Shown: positions 55,915 through 64,000 of the stretch, in pieces
Layout of the letters: each line of letters begins with the position of its first letter
How positions within the stretch are numbered: position 1 is the stretch's first letter
NCBI RefSeq assembly: GCF_000420165.1
Contig: NZ_ATUK01000013.1
Span: 1-64,000 of the forward strand
From: Thioalkalivibrio sp. AKL19
GTDB taxonomy: Bacteria > Pseudomonadota > Gammaproteobacteria > Ectothiorhodospirales > Ectothiorhodospiraceae
Length of the DNA: 64,000 bases
Direction of reading: 5' to 3'
Notes under the pieces: generated by a model
Seen by the model: only the letters and a program-made list of their open reading frames with translations
Databases searched by the model: none
What the model was told of the DNA's origin: nothing
Made by a program: the position numbers and the translations under genes

Positions 55915-58248
55915 ATGGCGCGAAACAGCTTGAGAGGAATGGCCCTGGTCGGTTTGCTGGGCCTGGCGGGTACGGCCTGGGGCCAGGCCTACGAGATCGA
56001 GGACATCGAGATCGAGGGGCTTGAGCGGATCACCGCCGGGACCGCCCTCAGCTATCTGCCCGTACAGGTGGGCGATACCTTCGACGACAGTCGCAGCCCG
56101 GAGGTCATCCGCGAGCTGTTCCAGACCGGTTTCTTCGATGATGTGGAGATCGCCCGGCGTGGCGATGTGCTGGTGGTGATCGTCTCGGAACGCCCCGCCA
56201 TCAACGAGATCAATTTTTCCGGCAACCGCGATATCCCCGACGAGGGTCTGCGCGAGGCCCTCAATTCCGCCGGCCTGCGCTCGGGCCGCGTGTTCAATCG
56301 GACGATGCTGGACCGGATCGAGAGCGAGCTGAGGCAGCAGTATTTCGCCCGCGGCCGCTACAACGTGCAGATCGATGTCGAGATCGTCGACCTGCCGCGC
56401 AACCGGGTAGACGTGGAGATCGACATCGCGGAAGGGCCGGTGGCGAAGATCCGCCAGGTCAACGTGGTCGGCAACGAGAGCTTCAGCACGCGCGAGCTGA
56501 CCCGCGGGTTCGAGTCCGGCGTGCCGCGCTGGTGGGCCTTCTTCAGCCGCCGCGACAACTATTCGCGGGAGAAGCTCTCCGGAGACCTGGAGCAGCTGCG
56601 CTCGCATTATCTGGACCAGGGGTTTCTCGAGTTCGATATCGACTCTACCCAGGTAACACTCACGCCGGACCGCCGGGATCTGTTCATCACCATCAACGTG
56701 GACGAGGGTGAGCGCTACACCGTGACCGGTGTCGACCTCGCCGGGGAGTTCGTGATCCCGCGCGAGGAACTGGAAGAGCTGATCGAGGTGGACATCGATG
56801 CGCCGTTCTCGCGCAGCCAGGTGACCGAATCCGCCGAGCGCATCAGCGAGCGCCTGACCCGTGAAGGTTTCGCGTTCGCCAACGTGAATCCGGTTCCGGA
56901 CGTGGACGAGGATAACCGCGAGGTGTCGATCACGTTCTTCGTCGACCCGGGCCCCCGCGTCTACGTGCGCAACATCCGGATCACCGGCAACCAGAACACG
57001 GAGGAACGCGTCTATCGCCGTGAGCTTCGCCAGATGGAGAGCGCCTGGTACAACGGGGCGCTGATCGAGCGTTCGCGGGTGCGCATCCAGCGGCTGCCGT
57101 TCGTGCAGAGCGTGAACGTGGAGACCGAACGGGTCGCCGGCACCGATGACGAGGTGGACCTCAATATCACGGTGACGGAACAGCAATCCGGGGCCCTGTC
57201 CCTGGGCGCTGGGTTCTCGCAGAACCAGGGCCTGCTGCTGACCGCGAGTTTGACGCAGGACAACTTCCTCGGGACCGGCAACCGCTTTTCCACGGAGGTG
57301 AGTACCAGCGACGTCAACCAGCTGTTCCGGATGAGCGTGACCAATCCGCACTTCACCCCGTCCGGAGCAAGTCGCGGTTTCTCCGTGTTCTACCGCAAGA
57401 TCGATGCCGAGGAGGCCAATATCTCGCGGTATTCGTCGAACCGTTATGGATTTGACGTGACCTACGGGATCCCGCTTTCGGAGTTCGACCGAATCCAGGT
57501 ACGGCCAGGCTTCGAGAACATCGAGATCGAGACGGTCGACCGGTCTGACACCCGTATCGGGACCCCGGACGAGATCATCGACGAGCTGGACGAATTCGGC
57601 GACTCCGCGAACCTCTACAAGCTGGAGACGAGCTATATTCACGACACACGGGACAGCACCACCTTCGCGTCGGAAGGGCGACGGCATCGTGTCGGTCTGG
57701 AAGTGGCGGTGCCGGGCAGCGACCGTGAGTTCTACAAGCTGACCTATTCCGGTCAGGAGATCTTCCGGCTGTCCGATCGCTATTCCTTCAGCCTGTCCGC
57801 CGGACTGGCGTATGCGGATGGTTACGGCGGCGATGAAGTCCCGTTCTACGAACGCCTGTTTGCGGGCGGCATCCGTTCCGTTCGAGGATACGAGGACAAC
57901 CGTCTGGGTGACCTGCGTCCGTTGCGGGACGGACAGACCGCGACCCGGGATTCGAACGACGATCCCTATGGCGGCCGCTTCCGGACCACGTTGTCGGCGG
58001 AGCTGTTCTTCCCGATGCCGTTTGCCGCGGATAACGATGCGGTACGGATGAGCACGTTCGTGGACGCCGGCAACGTGTTCGACGAGGTCTCGGATTTCGA
58101 TACCAGTGAACTGCGTGCATCGGCCGGTGTTGCGGTGACCTGGTTCTCGCCGGTGGGCCCGCTGAGCTTCAGCGTGGCAGAACCCTTCAATAACCAGCCG
58201 GGCGATGATTTGCAGCGCTTCCAGTTCCTCCTGGGGGCCAGCTTCTGA
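55915..58248 (+). CDS. bamA: Outer membrane protein assembly factor BamA
   Basis: 777 residues. Signal peptide (~1-23, cleavage after AWG-Q), five POTRA domains (~24-420), then a 16-strand barrel with the conserved ERLFAGGIRSVRGYEDNRLG (loop 6 VRGY) and a C-terminal aromatic residue (LLGASF). Core of the BAM complex that inserts beta-barrel proteins, including the TolC-like channel at 4.4 kb. ATG at 55915 has GGAGAG directly upstream. A weak GGCC stem with eight T residues precedes it (55883-55904). Confidence 0.97.
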   Translation: MARNSLRGMALVGLLGLAGTAWGQAYEIEDIEIEGLERITAGTALSYLPVQVGDTFDDSRSPEVIRELFQTGFFDDVEIARRGDVLVVIVSERPAINEINFSGNRDIPDEGLREALNSAGLRSGRVFNRTMLDRIESELRQQYFARGRYNVQIDVEIVDLPRNRVDVEIDIAEGPVAKIRQVNVVGNESFSTRELTRGFESGVPRWWAFFSRRDNYSREKLSGDLEQLRSHYLDQGFLEFDIDSTQVTLTPDRRDLFITINVDEGERYTVTGVDLAGEFVIPREELEELIEVDIDAPFSRSQVTESAERISERLTREGFAFANVNPVPDVDEDNREVSITFFVDPGPRVYVRNIRITGNQNTEERVYRRELRQMESAWYNGALIERSRVRIQRLPFVQSVNVETERVAGTDDEVDLNITVTEQQSGALSLGAGFSQNQGLLLTASLTQDNFLGTGNRFSTEVSTSDVNQLFRMSVTNPHFTPSGASRGFSVFYRKIDAEEANISRYSSNRYGFDVTYGIPLSEFDRIQVRPGFENIEIETVDRSDTRIGTPDEIIDELDEFGDSANLYKLETSYIHDTRDSTTFASEGRRHRVGLEVAVPGSDREFYKLTYSGQEIFRLSDRYSFSLSAGLAYADGYGGDEVPFYERLFAGGIRSVRGYEDNRLGDLRPLRDGQTATRDSNDDPYGGRFRTTLSAELFFPMPFAADNDAVRMSTFVDAGNVFDEVSDFDTSELRASAGVAVTWFSPVGPLSFSVAEPFNNQPGDDLQRFQFLLGASF

Positions 58249-58289
58249 GGATGATCGGTGCAAGCGATGCAAGGGCATCGGGAGGCGGT

Positions 58290-58805
58290 ATGAGATCCGG
58301 AGTTGCCTGGCTGGCGGCGGTGATGCTGGTGGCGAGCGGTTGGCTGGCACTGCCGGCCGTGGCCGGTGCGCAGAACGTGGCCTTTGTCACCATGAACCGC
58401 ATCCTCGAGGATTCGCCCCAGGCGGAAGAGGCCATGCGCGAGCTGGAACGCGAGTTCTCCCCGCGTGATTCCGAACTGGTGGCGGAACGCGAGGAGTTGC
58501 AGCGCCTGCGGGATCGGCTGGAACGTGACGGGGACCTGATGAACCCGTCGGAACGCGCGGACCTGGAACGCGAGTTTTCGCAGCGCTCGCGCGAGTTCCG
58601 GCGTGCGCAGGAGAGCTTCAGCGAGGACCTCAACGTGCGTCGCAACGAGGAGCTGGCCAAGCTCCAGCGGCGGATCAACGATGCCATCGTCGATCTCGCC
58701 CGCGAACGCGACATCGACCTGATCCTGACCGAGCGCAACGTGCTGTATGCCAGCGACCGGATCGACATCACGGACGACATCCTTGCCGCGATGCAGCGAG
58801 ACTGA
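58290..58805 (+). CDS. skp: Periplasmic chaperone Skp/OmpH family
   Basis: 171 residues with a signal peptide (cleavage near AGA-QN), a short conserved N-terminal strand ([15 protein letters not shown]) and long charged helices forming the coiled-coil tentacles, ending with [20 protein letters not shown]. Holds unfolded outer-membrane proteins for BamA. GGAGGCGGT precedes the ATG at 58290; an upstream in-frame ATG at 58251 is unlikely. Confidence 0.95.
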   Translation: MRSGVAWLAAVMLVASGWLALPAVAGAQNVAFVTMNRILEDSPQAEEAMRELEREFSPRDSELVAEREELQRLRDRLERDGDLMNPSERADLEREFSQRSREFRRAQESFSEDLNVRRNEELAKLQRRINDAIVDLARERDIDLILTERNVLYASDRIDITDDILAAMQRD

Positions 58806-59796
58806 CGGCGGGTACTCGGCCCGCTCGCTGGCACAGGCGCTCGACGGGCGGCTTGCCGGGGACGGCGAGCGCCGCATCACCGGTCTGTCCCCGCTGGCGA
58901 CCGCCGGCCCTGGAGACCTGAGCTTTGTCATCGACACCCAGCGCCAGGACGAAGCCCTGCGGGCGAGTGCCGCTGGCGTGATCCTGGTCCCGGAAAGGGC
59001 GGACGTGGAAGCCGTGCCGGGCCGCACCCTGATTCACCTGGATGATGTCTATCTGGGGTATGCCCGCGCGAGCCAATGTCTCGGCGCCATTCGGCGTGCG
59101 CGGACTGCCGGGGTCCATCCGGGGGCCTTTGTCGATCCCGCGGCGCGGGTCGCCGCGGATGCGTTTGTCGGGCCGGGAGCAGTGATCGGTGCCGGGGCAT
59201 CGGTGGGGTCGGGGGTCGTCGTCGAGGCCCGGTGCGTGGTGGGCGAAGGGGTAACGATCGGGGAGGGTACCTTCCTGCATCCCGGGGTCTCGTTGCTCGC
59301 CGGGGTCGTCGTGGGGGAGCGGTGCATCCTTCACAGCGGCTGCGTGATCGGGGCCGACGGTTTCGGGTTCGCCTCCGCAGGCGCGCAGGGCTGGGAGAAG
59401 ATTGAACAACTGGGTGGTGTCGAGATCGGGTCTGATGTGGAAATCGGCGCCAATACCACCATTGACCGCGGGGCGTTGCAGGCGACCCGGATTGGCACGG
59501 GTGTGAAGATCGACAACCTCGTTCATGTTGCCCATAACGTCGAGATTGGCGACCATACCGCCATTGCCGGTTGTGTCGGCATCGCGGGGAGCGCCCGGAT
59601 CGGCGCGCACTGCGCGATCGGGGGCGGCGCCGGGATCCTCGGGCATCTTTCCATTGCGGATCACGTCACGATTCATGCGATGACCCTGGTCACGCGGTCC
59701 ATCGACCGGTCCGGTCACTACGCCTCGGGGGTCCCGCATCAAGAGGCGCGTTTGTGGAATCGCATGCTGGCTCGATTGCGCCGTTTGGCGCGTTAG
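58783..59796 (+). CDS. lpxD: UDP-3-O-(3-hydroxyacyl)glucosamine N-acyltransferase LpxD
   Basis: About 337 residues. N-terminal uridine-binding domain ([20 protein letters not shown]) and a left-handed beta-helix of hexapeptide repeats with the catalytic His in [14 protein letters not shown] and IGADGFGFA. Third acylation step of lipid A synthesis. The start is unclear: no ATG lies at the expected place. TTG at 58783, overlapping skp by 23 bp, gives the usual length; ATG at 58747 would overlap further. Confidence 0.95.
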   Translation: MPRCSETDGGYSARSLAQALDGRLAGDGERRITGLSPLATAGPGDLSFVIDTQRQDEALRASAAGVILVPERADVEAVPGRTLIHLDDVYLGYARASQCLGAIRRARTAGVHPGAFVDPAARVAADAFVGPGAVIGAGASVGSGVVVEARCVVGEGVTIGEGTFLHPGVSLLAGVVVGERCILHSGCVIGADGFGFASAGAQGWEKIEQLGGVEIGSDVEIGANTTIDRGALQATRIGTGVKIDNLVHVAHNVEIGDHTAIAGCVGIAGSARIGAHCAIGGGAGILGHLSIADHVTIHAMTLVTRSIDRSGHYASGVPHQEARLWNRMLARLRRLAR

Positions 59797-59928
59797 CCGG
59801 ACGGGGGTGACCCCGGGAATATTCGGACCCGACCCGTGTTGTGGGGAACGGTCGCATCGAGCGTCGTATTGAACGTCCGCGCAGCGGTCCGGATGCGGCA
59901 CAACAAGGATCAGAAAAAGGACACCCGC

Positions 59929-60387
59929 GTGGATGACTTTAACGTCCAGGAGATCATGCGCTACCTGCCGCATCGCTACCCGTTCCTCATGGTGGACCGG
60001 GTGCTGGATTGGGAGGCGGGCAGTTATCTGACGGGAATCAAGAACGTCAGCATCAACGAGCCCTATTTCCAGGGGCACTTTCCGATCAAGCCGGTCATGC
60101 CGGGTGTGCTGATCCTCGAGGCGCTGGCCCAGGCCACCGGCCTCCTGGCATTCAAGACCGAGGAGGCACGCAACGAGAACCAGGACAAGCAGCAGCTCTA
60201 TTTGTTTGTGGGGATCGACGAGGCGCGCTTCCGGCGCCAGGTGGTGCCCGGCGACCAGCTCCACCTCCGGGTTGATCTCAAGCGCACGGTGCGCGGCATC
60301 TGGCGCTTCGATGCGGTGGCGAAGGTGGGCGACGATGTGTGCGCCACCGCGCAGTTGATGTGTTCCGGCCAGGAAATCCCGGCGTGA
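59929..60387 (+). CDS. fabZ: 3-hydroxyacyl-ACP dehydratase FabZ
   Basis: 152 residues from the GTG at 59929 (AAGG 8 nt upstream), matching the family length; an in-frame ATG at 59836 would add a non-conserved 31-residue extension. Hotdog fold with the catalytic His in [13 protein letters not shown] and Glu in [17 protein letters not shown]. Dehydrates 3-hydroxyacyl-ACP in fatty acid synthesis. Overlaps lpxA by 4 bp. Confidence 0.96.
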   Translation: MDDFNVQEIMRYLPHRYPFLMVDRVLDWEAGSYLTGIKNVSINEPYFQGHFPIKPVMPGVLILEALAQATGLLAFKTEEARNENQDKQQLYLFVGIDEARFRRQVVPGDQLHLRVDLKRTVRGIWRFDAVAKVGDDVCATAQLMCSGQEIPA

Positions 60388-61166
60388 TCGACCCGCGGGC
60401 CGACGTCCATCCCAGCGCCGAGATCGACAGCTCGGTGGAGATCGGGCCGTTCTCGGTCATCGGCGCCAATGTGAAGATAGGGGCGGGCACCCGGGTCGGC
60501 TCGCACGTGGTGATCAAGGGGCCGACCGAAATCGGGCGTGACAACCGGATCTTTCAGTTCTCCTCGCTCGGGGAGGAACCCCAGGACACCAGCTACCGCG
60601 GCGAACCGACCCGGCTGGTGATCGGCGACCGCAACGTGATCCGCGAGTCGGTGACGCTGCACCGGGGCACCGAGAAGGGGCTGGGCGAGACGGTGATCGG
60701 CCATGACAACCTGATCATGGCGTACGTCCATATCGCCCACGATTGCACCATTGGGAACGGGATCATCTTTTCCAATGCCACCTCGCTGGCCGGGCACGTG
60801 GAGATCCAGGACCACTCGACGCTGGGCGGCTTTACCCTGGTCCACCAGTTCTGCCGGGTGGGGACCTACGCCTTCACCAGCATGGGTGCGGCGCTCAACC
60901 GTGACCTGCCGCCGTATTGCCTGGCGAGCGGCAACTATGCGCGGTTGATCGGGATCAACAAGGTGGGTCTCAAGCGCAACGGCTTCTCCAACGAGGCCAT
61001 CCAGGCGCTTCATCGGGTGTTCATCCAGGGGATGCGGGGCCGCGCCGGTCGGGAGAGCCACCTGGACACGATGTTCGAGGAGACCGATGTGCCCGAGGTG
61101 CGCAACCTGATCGGCTTCGTGCGGGGCAGTCGCCGCGGCATCCTGCGCGGTGGCCGCCCCCACTGA
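60384..61166 (+). CDS. lpxA: UDP-N-acetylglucosamine acyltransferase LpxA
   Basis: 260 residues from GTG at 60384 (GTGA overlap with fabZ). Hexapeptide beta-helix with the catalytic His in [15 protein letters not shown] and [13 protein letters not shown], and the C-terminal helical domain. First step of lipid A synthesis. Last gene of the superoperon; lpxB, which usually follows, is inverted here. Confidence 0.97.
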   Translation: MIDPRADVHPSAEIDSSVEIGPFSVIGANVKIGAGTRVGSHVVIKGPTEIGRDNRIFQFSSLGEEPQDTSYRGEPTRLVIGDRNVIRESVTLHRGTEKGLGETVIGHDNLIMAYVHIAHDCTIGNGIIFSNATSLAGHVEIQDHSTLGGFTLVHQFCRVGTYAFTSMGAALNRDLPPYCLASGNYARLIGINKVGLKRNGFSNEAIQALHRVFIQGMRGRAGRESHLDTMFEETDVPEVRNLIGFVRGSRRGILRGGRPH

Positions 61167-61191
61167 CATTGCACCCCGACTCCCGTGTCAT

Positions 61192-61592
61192 TGTTCCACC
61201 GAGGAAACGGAGTGCACGGAGAAGGTCGAGGTCAAGGGCGATTCACAGGAAGTTGGGAAGAGGCAAGAAATTCAGGTTCGTATGTTTCAAGGAAACGGGT
61301 CTTTTGGCCGGGCGGTGGCTGCAGCCGCAAACGGAATTGGCCATGACCGGTGTGCAATCCAGGGGATCGACGAATTCGTCATCCCGGGGCGCAAAGCGAC
61401 GTGGCGGACGGCGAGGGCGCCTCGTCCTCACTGAAGATTGCCGCGCGACACTCGCAACGACGATCCCTCAAAAGCTTACAGATGCTGCCGGCCAGCCGGG
61501 GCCCCACCCGTGTACCCCCTTCCTGCCTTCCCATCTTCCTGTGAACCGCGCTTGACCTTCTCCGTGCACTCTGTGTCCTCTGTGGTGCAATC
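61192..61592. repeat. Inverted-repeat spacer between lpxA and lpxB
   Basis: This 445-bp gap holds no convincing gene. Imperfect inverted arms of about 70 bp (61192-61262 and 61523-61592) share, in opposite orientation, GTGCACGGAGAAGGTC and TTCACAGGAAG. The ~260 bp between them carry no recognised family; several short open frames there are not credible. It could be a second kind of non-autonomous element or a convergent transcript-end structure, since lpxA and lpxB point towards each other. Confidence 0.7.
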
Positions 61593-61611
61593 AAGAAAGC
61601 GGTGTGGTTCG

Positions 61612-62784
61612 TTAAGTGGCTTGATGGGTCTTGGTGGTCAGCAGATGCCCGTGGTGGAGGAGTTCCTGCGCCATTTCGGCGACTCGCCGATCCGCCCCGC
61701 CATCGCCCAGGCGTTCACGCACCTGCGCCAGGCGATCGCGCATCGCTTCCAGGGCCGCGGGGCGGTCGAGCAGGTCCGCGGCGTCGCGGGCCAGGCGCTC
61801 GGCGGTGGCATCGTGTTGCAGGTACTCGGGCACCAGGCGCTCACCGCCGACGATGTTGACCAGGGCGATGTTCTCGAGCCGGACCAGCCGGGAGAAGACG
61901 GCATGACTCAGCGCCCCCATGCGGTAGAAGACCAGCATCGGAGCCTGTAGCAGGCCGGCCTCCAGCGTCGCCGTGCCGGAGGTGATCAGCAGCAGGTCGG
62001 CACCAGCCATCAGGGAATGGGTCTCCGCGTCACCTCCTACAAACTGCACTGGAAGGTCGTCGCAGGCTGCGAGTTCGGCCAGGCGGCTGGCGGTCACGCC
62101 GGGAGCCAGCGACACCGCGAACCGCAGGTCCGGATGTGTTGCATGGAGGCGCCGGGCGGTATCCACGAGCATGGGCCAGTGGCGTTTCAGCTCGCCACTG
62201 CGGCTTCCGGGCAGGAGGCCGACCAGGCGCGTGGCGGGCGCCAGGCCCAGCGTTTCCCGAATCGGTGCTTGGGGCGGTTGAACCCGGTCGACGAGCGGGT
62301 TGCCTACATAGCGCACGGGGACGCCGGCGGTCTCGTAGACCTCGGTTTCGAACGGGAACAGGACCGCCATCGCGTCGATCGACTGGCGAATCCGCTTGAT
62401 GCGTCCCGCACGCCAGGCCCACAGCTGCGGACTGACATAAAACAGTACCCGAATGCCCAGACGTCGGGCATGGGCCGCCAGACGCAGGTTGAATTCGACG
62501 TAGTCGACCAGCACCAGCAAGTCCGGGCGCGTGGTCTCCAGATGCCGGGTCATGCGTCGGTAAAGCCCGCGCAGGCGTGGATAGTTGACCAGCACGTCGA
62601 CCAGGCCCACCACGGCCAGTTCGGATACATCGATCAACGTGTCGACACCGGCGGCGCGCATCTGGGTCCCGCCCATACCCGAGTAGCGCAGTCCGGGTTC
62701 CAGCGCGGAGAGCTCGTGGACCAGCCCGGCCCCAAGGGCGTCCCCGGAGCTTTCGCCGGCGCAGACCACCACATGCTGCGTCAT
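61612..62784 (-). CDS. lpxB: Lipid A disaccharide synthase LpxB
   Basis: 390 residues. GESSGDALGAGLVHEL, YSGMGGTQMRAAG, LVDYVEFNLRLA and LLPGSRSGELKRHWP are characteristic of this GT19 glycosyltransferase, which joins UDP-diacyl-glucosamine and lipid X at the inner membrane. It is on the strand opposite to lpxD-fabZ-lpxA, and downstream of a DegT aminotransferase with a 40-bp gap, so it is separated from its usual operon. Confidence 0.96.
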   Translation of the reverse strand: MTQHVVVCAGESSGDALGAGLVHELSALEPGLRYSGMGGTQMRAAGVDTLIDVSELAVVGLVDVLVNYPRLRGLYRRMTRHLETTRPDLLVLVDYVEFNLRLAAHARRLGIRVLFYVSPQLWAWRAGRIKRIRQSIDAMAVLFPFETEVYETAGVPVRYVGNPLVDRVQPPQAPIRETLGLAPATRLVGLLPGSRSGELKRHWPMLVDTARRLHATHPDLRFAVSLAPGVTASRLAELAACDDLPVQFVGGDAETHSLMAGADLLLITSGTATLEAGLLQAPMLVFYRMGALSHAVFSRLVRLENIALVNIVGGERLVPEYLQHDATAERLARDAADLLDRPAALEAMRDRLAQVRERLGDGGADRRVAEMAQELLHHGHLLTTKTHQAT

Positions 62785-62824
62785 TGCCGGCGCCGGGCTC
62801 CGGTAGGCGCGTGGCGGGGTGGGG

Positions 62825-63922
62825 TCATGCGAGCGCTTCGCGGATCTTCCCGCAGATCATGTCGACGGTGGCGTCCTCGAGTTCCGGGAACACCGGCAGG
62901 GACAGACAGCGCGCGGCGACGTCTTCGGTCACGGGCAGTGAGTCCGGCCGGTTGGCAAGGTCGGCGAAGGCCTTCTGTTGGTGCAGGGGTACCGGGTAGT
63001 AGATCGCGCAGGCCACGTCAGCGGCCTTGAGGGCCTCCATGATCGCGTCGCGGTGATCGGTCAGCAGCGTGTACTGGTGATACACGTGGGTCCCGATGCC
63101 ATCCTCGAACGGCACCTCCACCGGCAGCCCGGCCAGGCCATCGCGGTAGCGCGCCGCCACCCGGCGGCGCTCGGCGTTATAGGTATCGATGTGCGGCAGC
63201 TTCACCCGCAGGATCGCGGCCTGCATCTCGTCCAGCCGGCTGTTGTAGCCGATCTCGTCGTGGTAGTAGCGCTCGCTGGAGCCGTGGTTGCGCAGACGGC
63301 GCAGGGCCTCGGCGGAGGACGGGCAGCTGGTGGTAACCAGACCGCCGTCGCCGAAGGCCCCGAGGTTCTTGCTGGGGAAGAACGAGAAGCAGCCAAATGC
63401 GTGGGCGGCGCCGGTCTGCACGCCATCGACCGTCGCGCCGAAGGATTGCGCGCAGTCCTCGACAATCATCACCTTGTGCTTTTCCGCGATGGCCTGGAGC
63501 CGCGGCATATCCGCCGGCTGGCCGAACAGGTGGACCGGCAGGATCGCGCGGGTGCGCTCGGTGATCGCGGCCTCGACCTGGTCCGGGTCGATGTTGAAGG
63601 TCCGCGGGTCGATGTCCACGAATACCGGGTCGGCCCCGACATAGCGGATGGCCTCGGCGGTGGCGATGAAGGTGAACGGGGTGGTGATAACCTCGTCACC
63701 CGGGCCGATTCCGGCCGCGGCCAGGGCCAGGTGCAGGGCATCGGTGCCGGAGGCGCAGGTGATCGCGTGCTCGACGCCCAGATACTTGGCCAGCTCCTGT
63801 TCCAGGGCCTGCACGTTGGGGCCCAGGATGAAGCGGGCGCCCGTCAGCACCTCCTGTAGGGCGGCATCGATTTCGGGGCGCAGGCTCTGGTACTGGCGCT
63901 GCAGGTCGACCATCGGGATCAC
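62825..63922 (-). CDS. DegT/DnrJ/EryC1 (WbpE-like) sugar aminotransferase
   Basis: 365 residues. PLP-dependent fold with Lys in FFPSKNLGAFGDGG as the Schiff-base residue, the phosphate-binding ASGTDALHLAL and the EDCAQSFGA segment. The family transaminates keto-sugar nucleotides for surface polysaccharides, the closest familiar type being WbpE. GTG at 63922 has AAGGAG 8 nt upstream and overlaps the upstream gene's stop (GTGA); an ATG at 63913 is an alternative. Suggests a glycan locus extending beyond the window. Confidence 0.9.
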   Translation of the reverse strand: MIPMVDLQRQYQSLRPEIDAALQEVLTGARFILGPNVQALEQELAKYLGVEHAITCASGTDALHLALAAAGIGPGDEVITTPFTFIATAEAIRYVGADPVFVDIDPRTFNIDPDQVEAAITERTRAILPVHLFGQPADMPRLQAIAEKHKVMIVEDCAQSFGATVDGVQTGAAHAFGCFSFFPSKNLGAFGDGGLVTTSCPSSAEALRRLRNHGSSERYYHDEIGYNSRLDEMQAAILRVKLPHIDTYNAERRRVAARYRDGLAGLPVEVPFEDGIGTHVYHQYTLLTDHRDAIMEALKAADVACAIYYPVPLHQQKAFADLANRPDSLPVTEDVAARCLSLPVFPELEDATVDMICGKIREALA

Positions 63923-64000
63923 GGCTTGACTCCTTCGAGGTGGCTGTGCGGGCCGTCGGCCCGGCTCATGATGTTCAGGTTCTCGTAGACCAGGTCGGTG
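63919..64000 (-). CDS. 3' end of a gene upstream of the aminotransferase (partial)
   Basis: Only the last 26 or so codons are in the window (ending SHLEGVKP then TGA). The stop overlaps the aminotransferase GTG, so the two are co-translated. In WbpB-D-E type loci this position holds a sugar dehydrogenase or acetyltransferase, but the fragment is too short to identify. Confidence 0.6.
   Translation of the reverse strand, partial: TDLVYENLNIMSRADGPHSHLEGVKP

Noticed and set aside
61438-61950. Open frames in the lpxA-lpxB gap and over the lpxB 3' end
   Set aside because: They cross the inverted-repeat arm and the antisense of lpxB and show no domain.

Overview
The window is a contiguous, GC-rich, gene-dense chromosome segment of a gammaproteobacterium. 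The conserved order rpsB-tsf-pyrH-frr-uppS-cdsA-dxr-rseP-bamA-skp-lpxD-fabZ-lpxA, the presence of cyaY, slyX, rsmJ and pdxH, and the hopanoid/squalene genes hpnC, hpnD and hpnE suggest an Ectothiorhodospiraceae-like chemolithotroph such as a Thioalkalivibrio relative. The phylum and class are well supported; the family is an inference from gene content.

Region by region. 1-5.9 kb is a Lap-type biofilm module: the C-terminus of a type-I-secreted adhesin, a LapD-like c-di-GMP receptor with degenerate GGDEF/EAL, a LapG-like periplasmic cysteine protease, and a divergently transcribed TolC-family outer-membrane channel. 6-11 kb holds citrate synthase, two tandem GAF-GGDEF paralogues (one apparently active, one degenerate) and glcD. 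11-21 kb is mostly housekeeping (crcB, serS, a double-thioredoxin protein, cyaY, rsmJ, slyX, a 2-hydroxyacid dehydrogenase, a YccA-like protein, a SulP transporter with a coiled-coil insert) and includes a Rieske-fold protein that has lost all four cluster ligands. 21.4-22.7 kb is a tRNA cluster (two tRNA-Ser, one tRNA-Val) with an odd set of repeats: 184-bp units that each carry the last 19 nt of tRNA-Ser plus a terminator, and an interrupted tRNA-Ser copy carrying a hairpin array at its T-loop. 22.7-37.4 kb contains pdxH, a CDGSH/glutamate-synthase fusion, two globin genes (one broken by a small inverted-repeat element), ygiQ, the hpnDE and hpnC genes around an FNR-box-preceded hemN, and an mtaD-ubiG-gph operon interrupted by a second copy of the same element.

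37.4-48 kb carries doxX and wrbA, a PAS-GGDEF-EAL sensor with a PhnD-like binding protein upstream, a stand-alone ZorA/ZorB-like stator pair, glnD and map. 48.5-61.2 kb is the translation / isoprenoid / outer-membrane / lipid A superoperon. lpxB follows but is inverted, beyond an inverted-repeat spacer. The window ends in a DegT-family aminotransferase and the last codons of an upstream gene, probably the edge of a surface-glycan locus.

The most unusual items are (i) a roughly 270-295 bp non-coding inverted-repeat element present in two full copies, with 3-bp target duplications and compensatory stem changes, one copy inside a globin gene and the other on the mtaD stop codon; (ii) the tRNA-Ser-derived repeat and hairpin arrays; (iii) the ligand-less Rieske protein; and (iv) the ZorAB-like pair without a recognisable effector.
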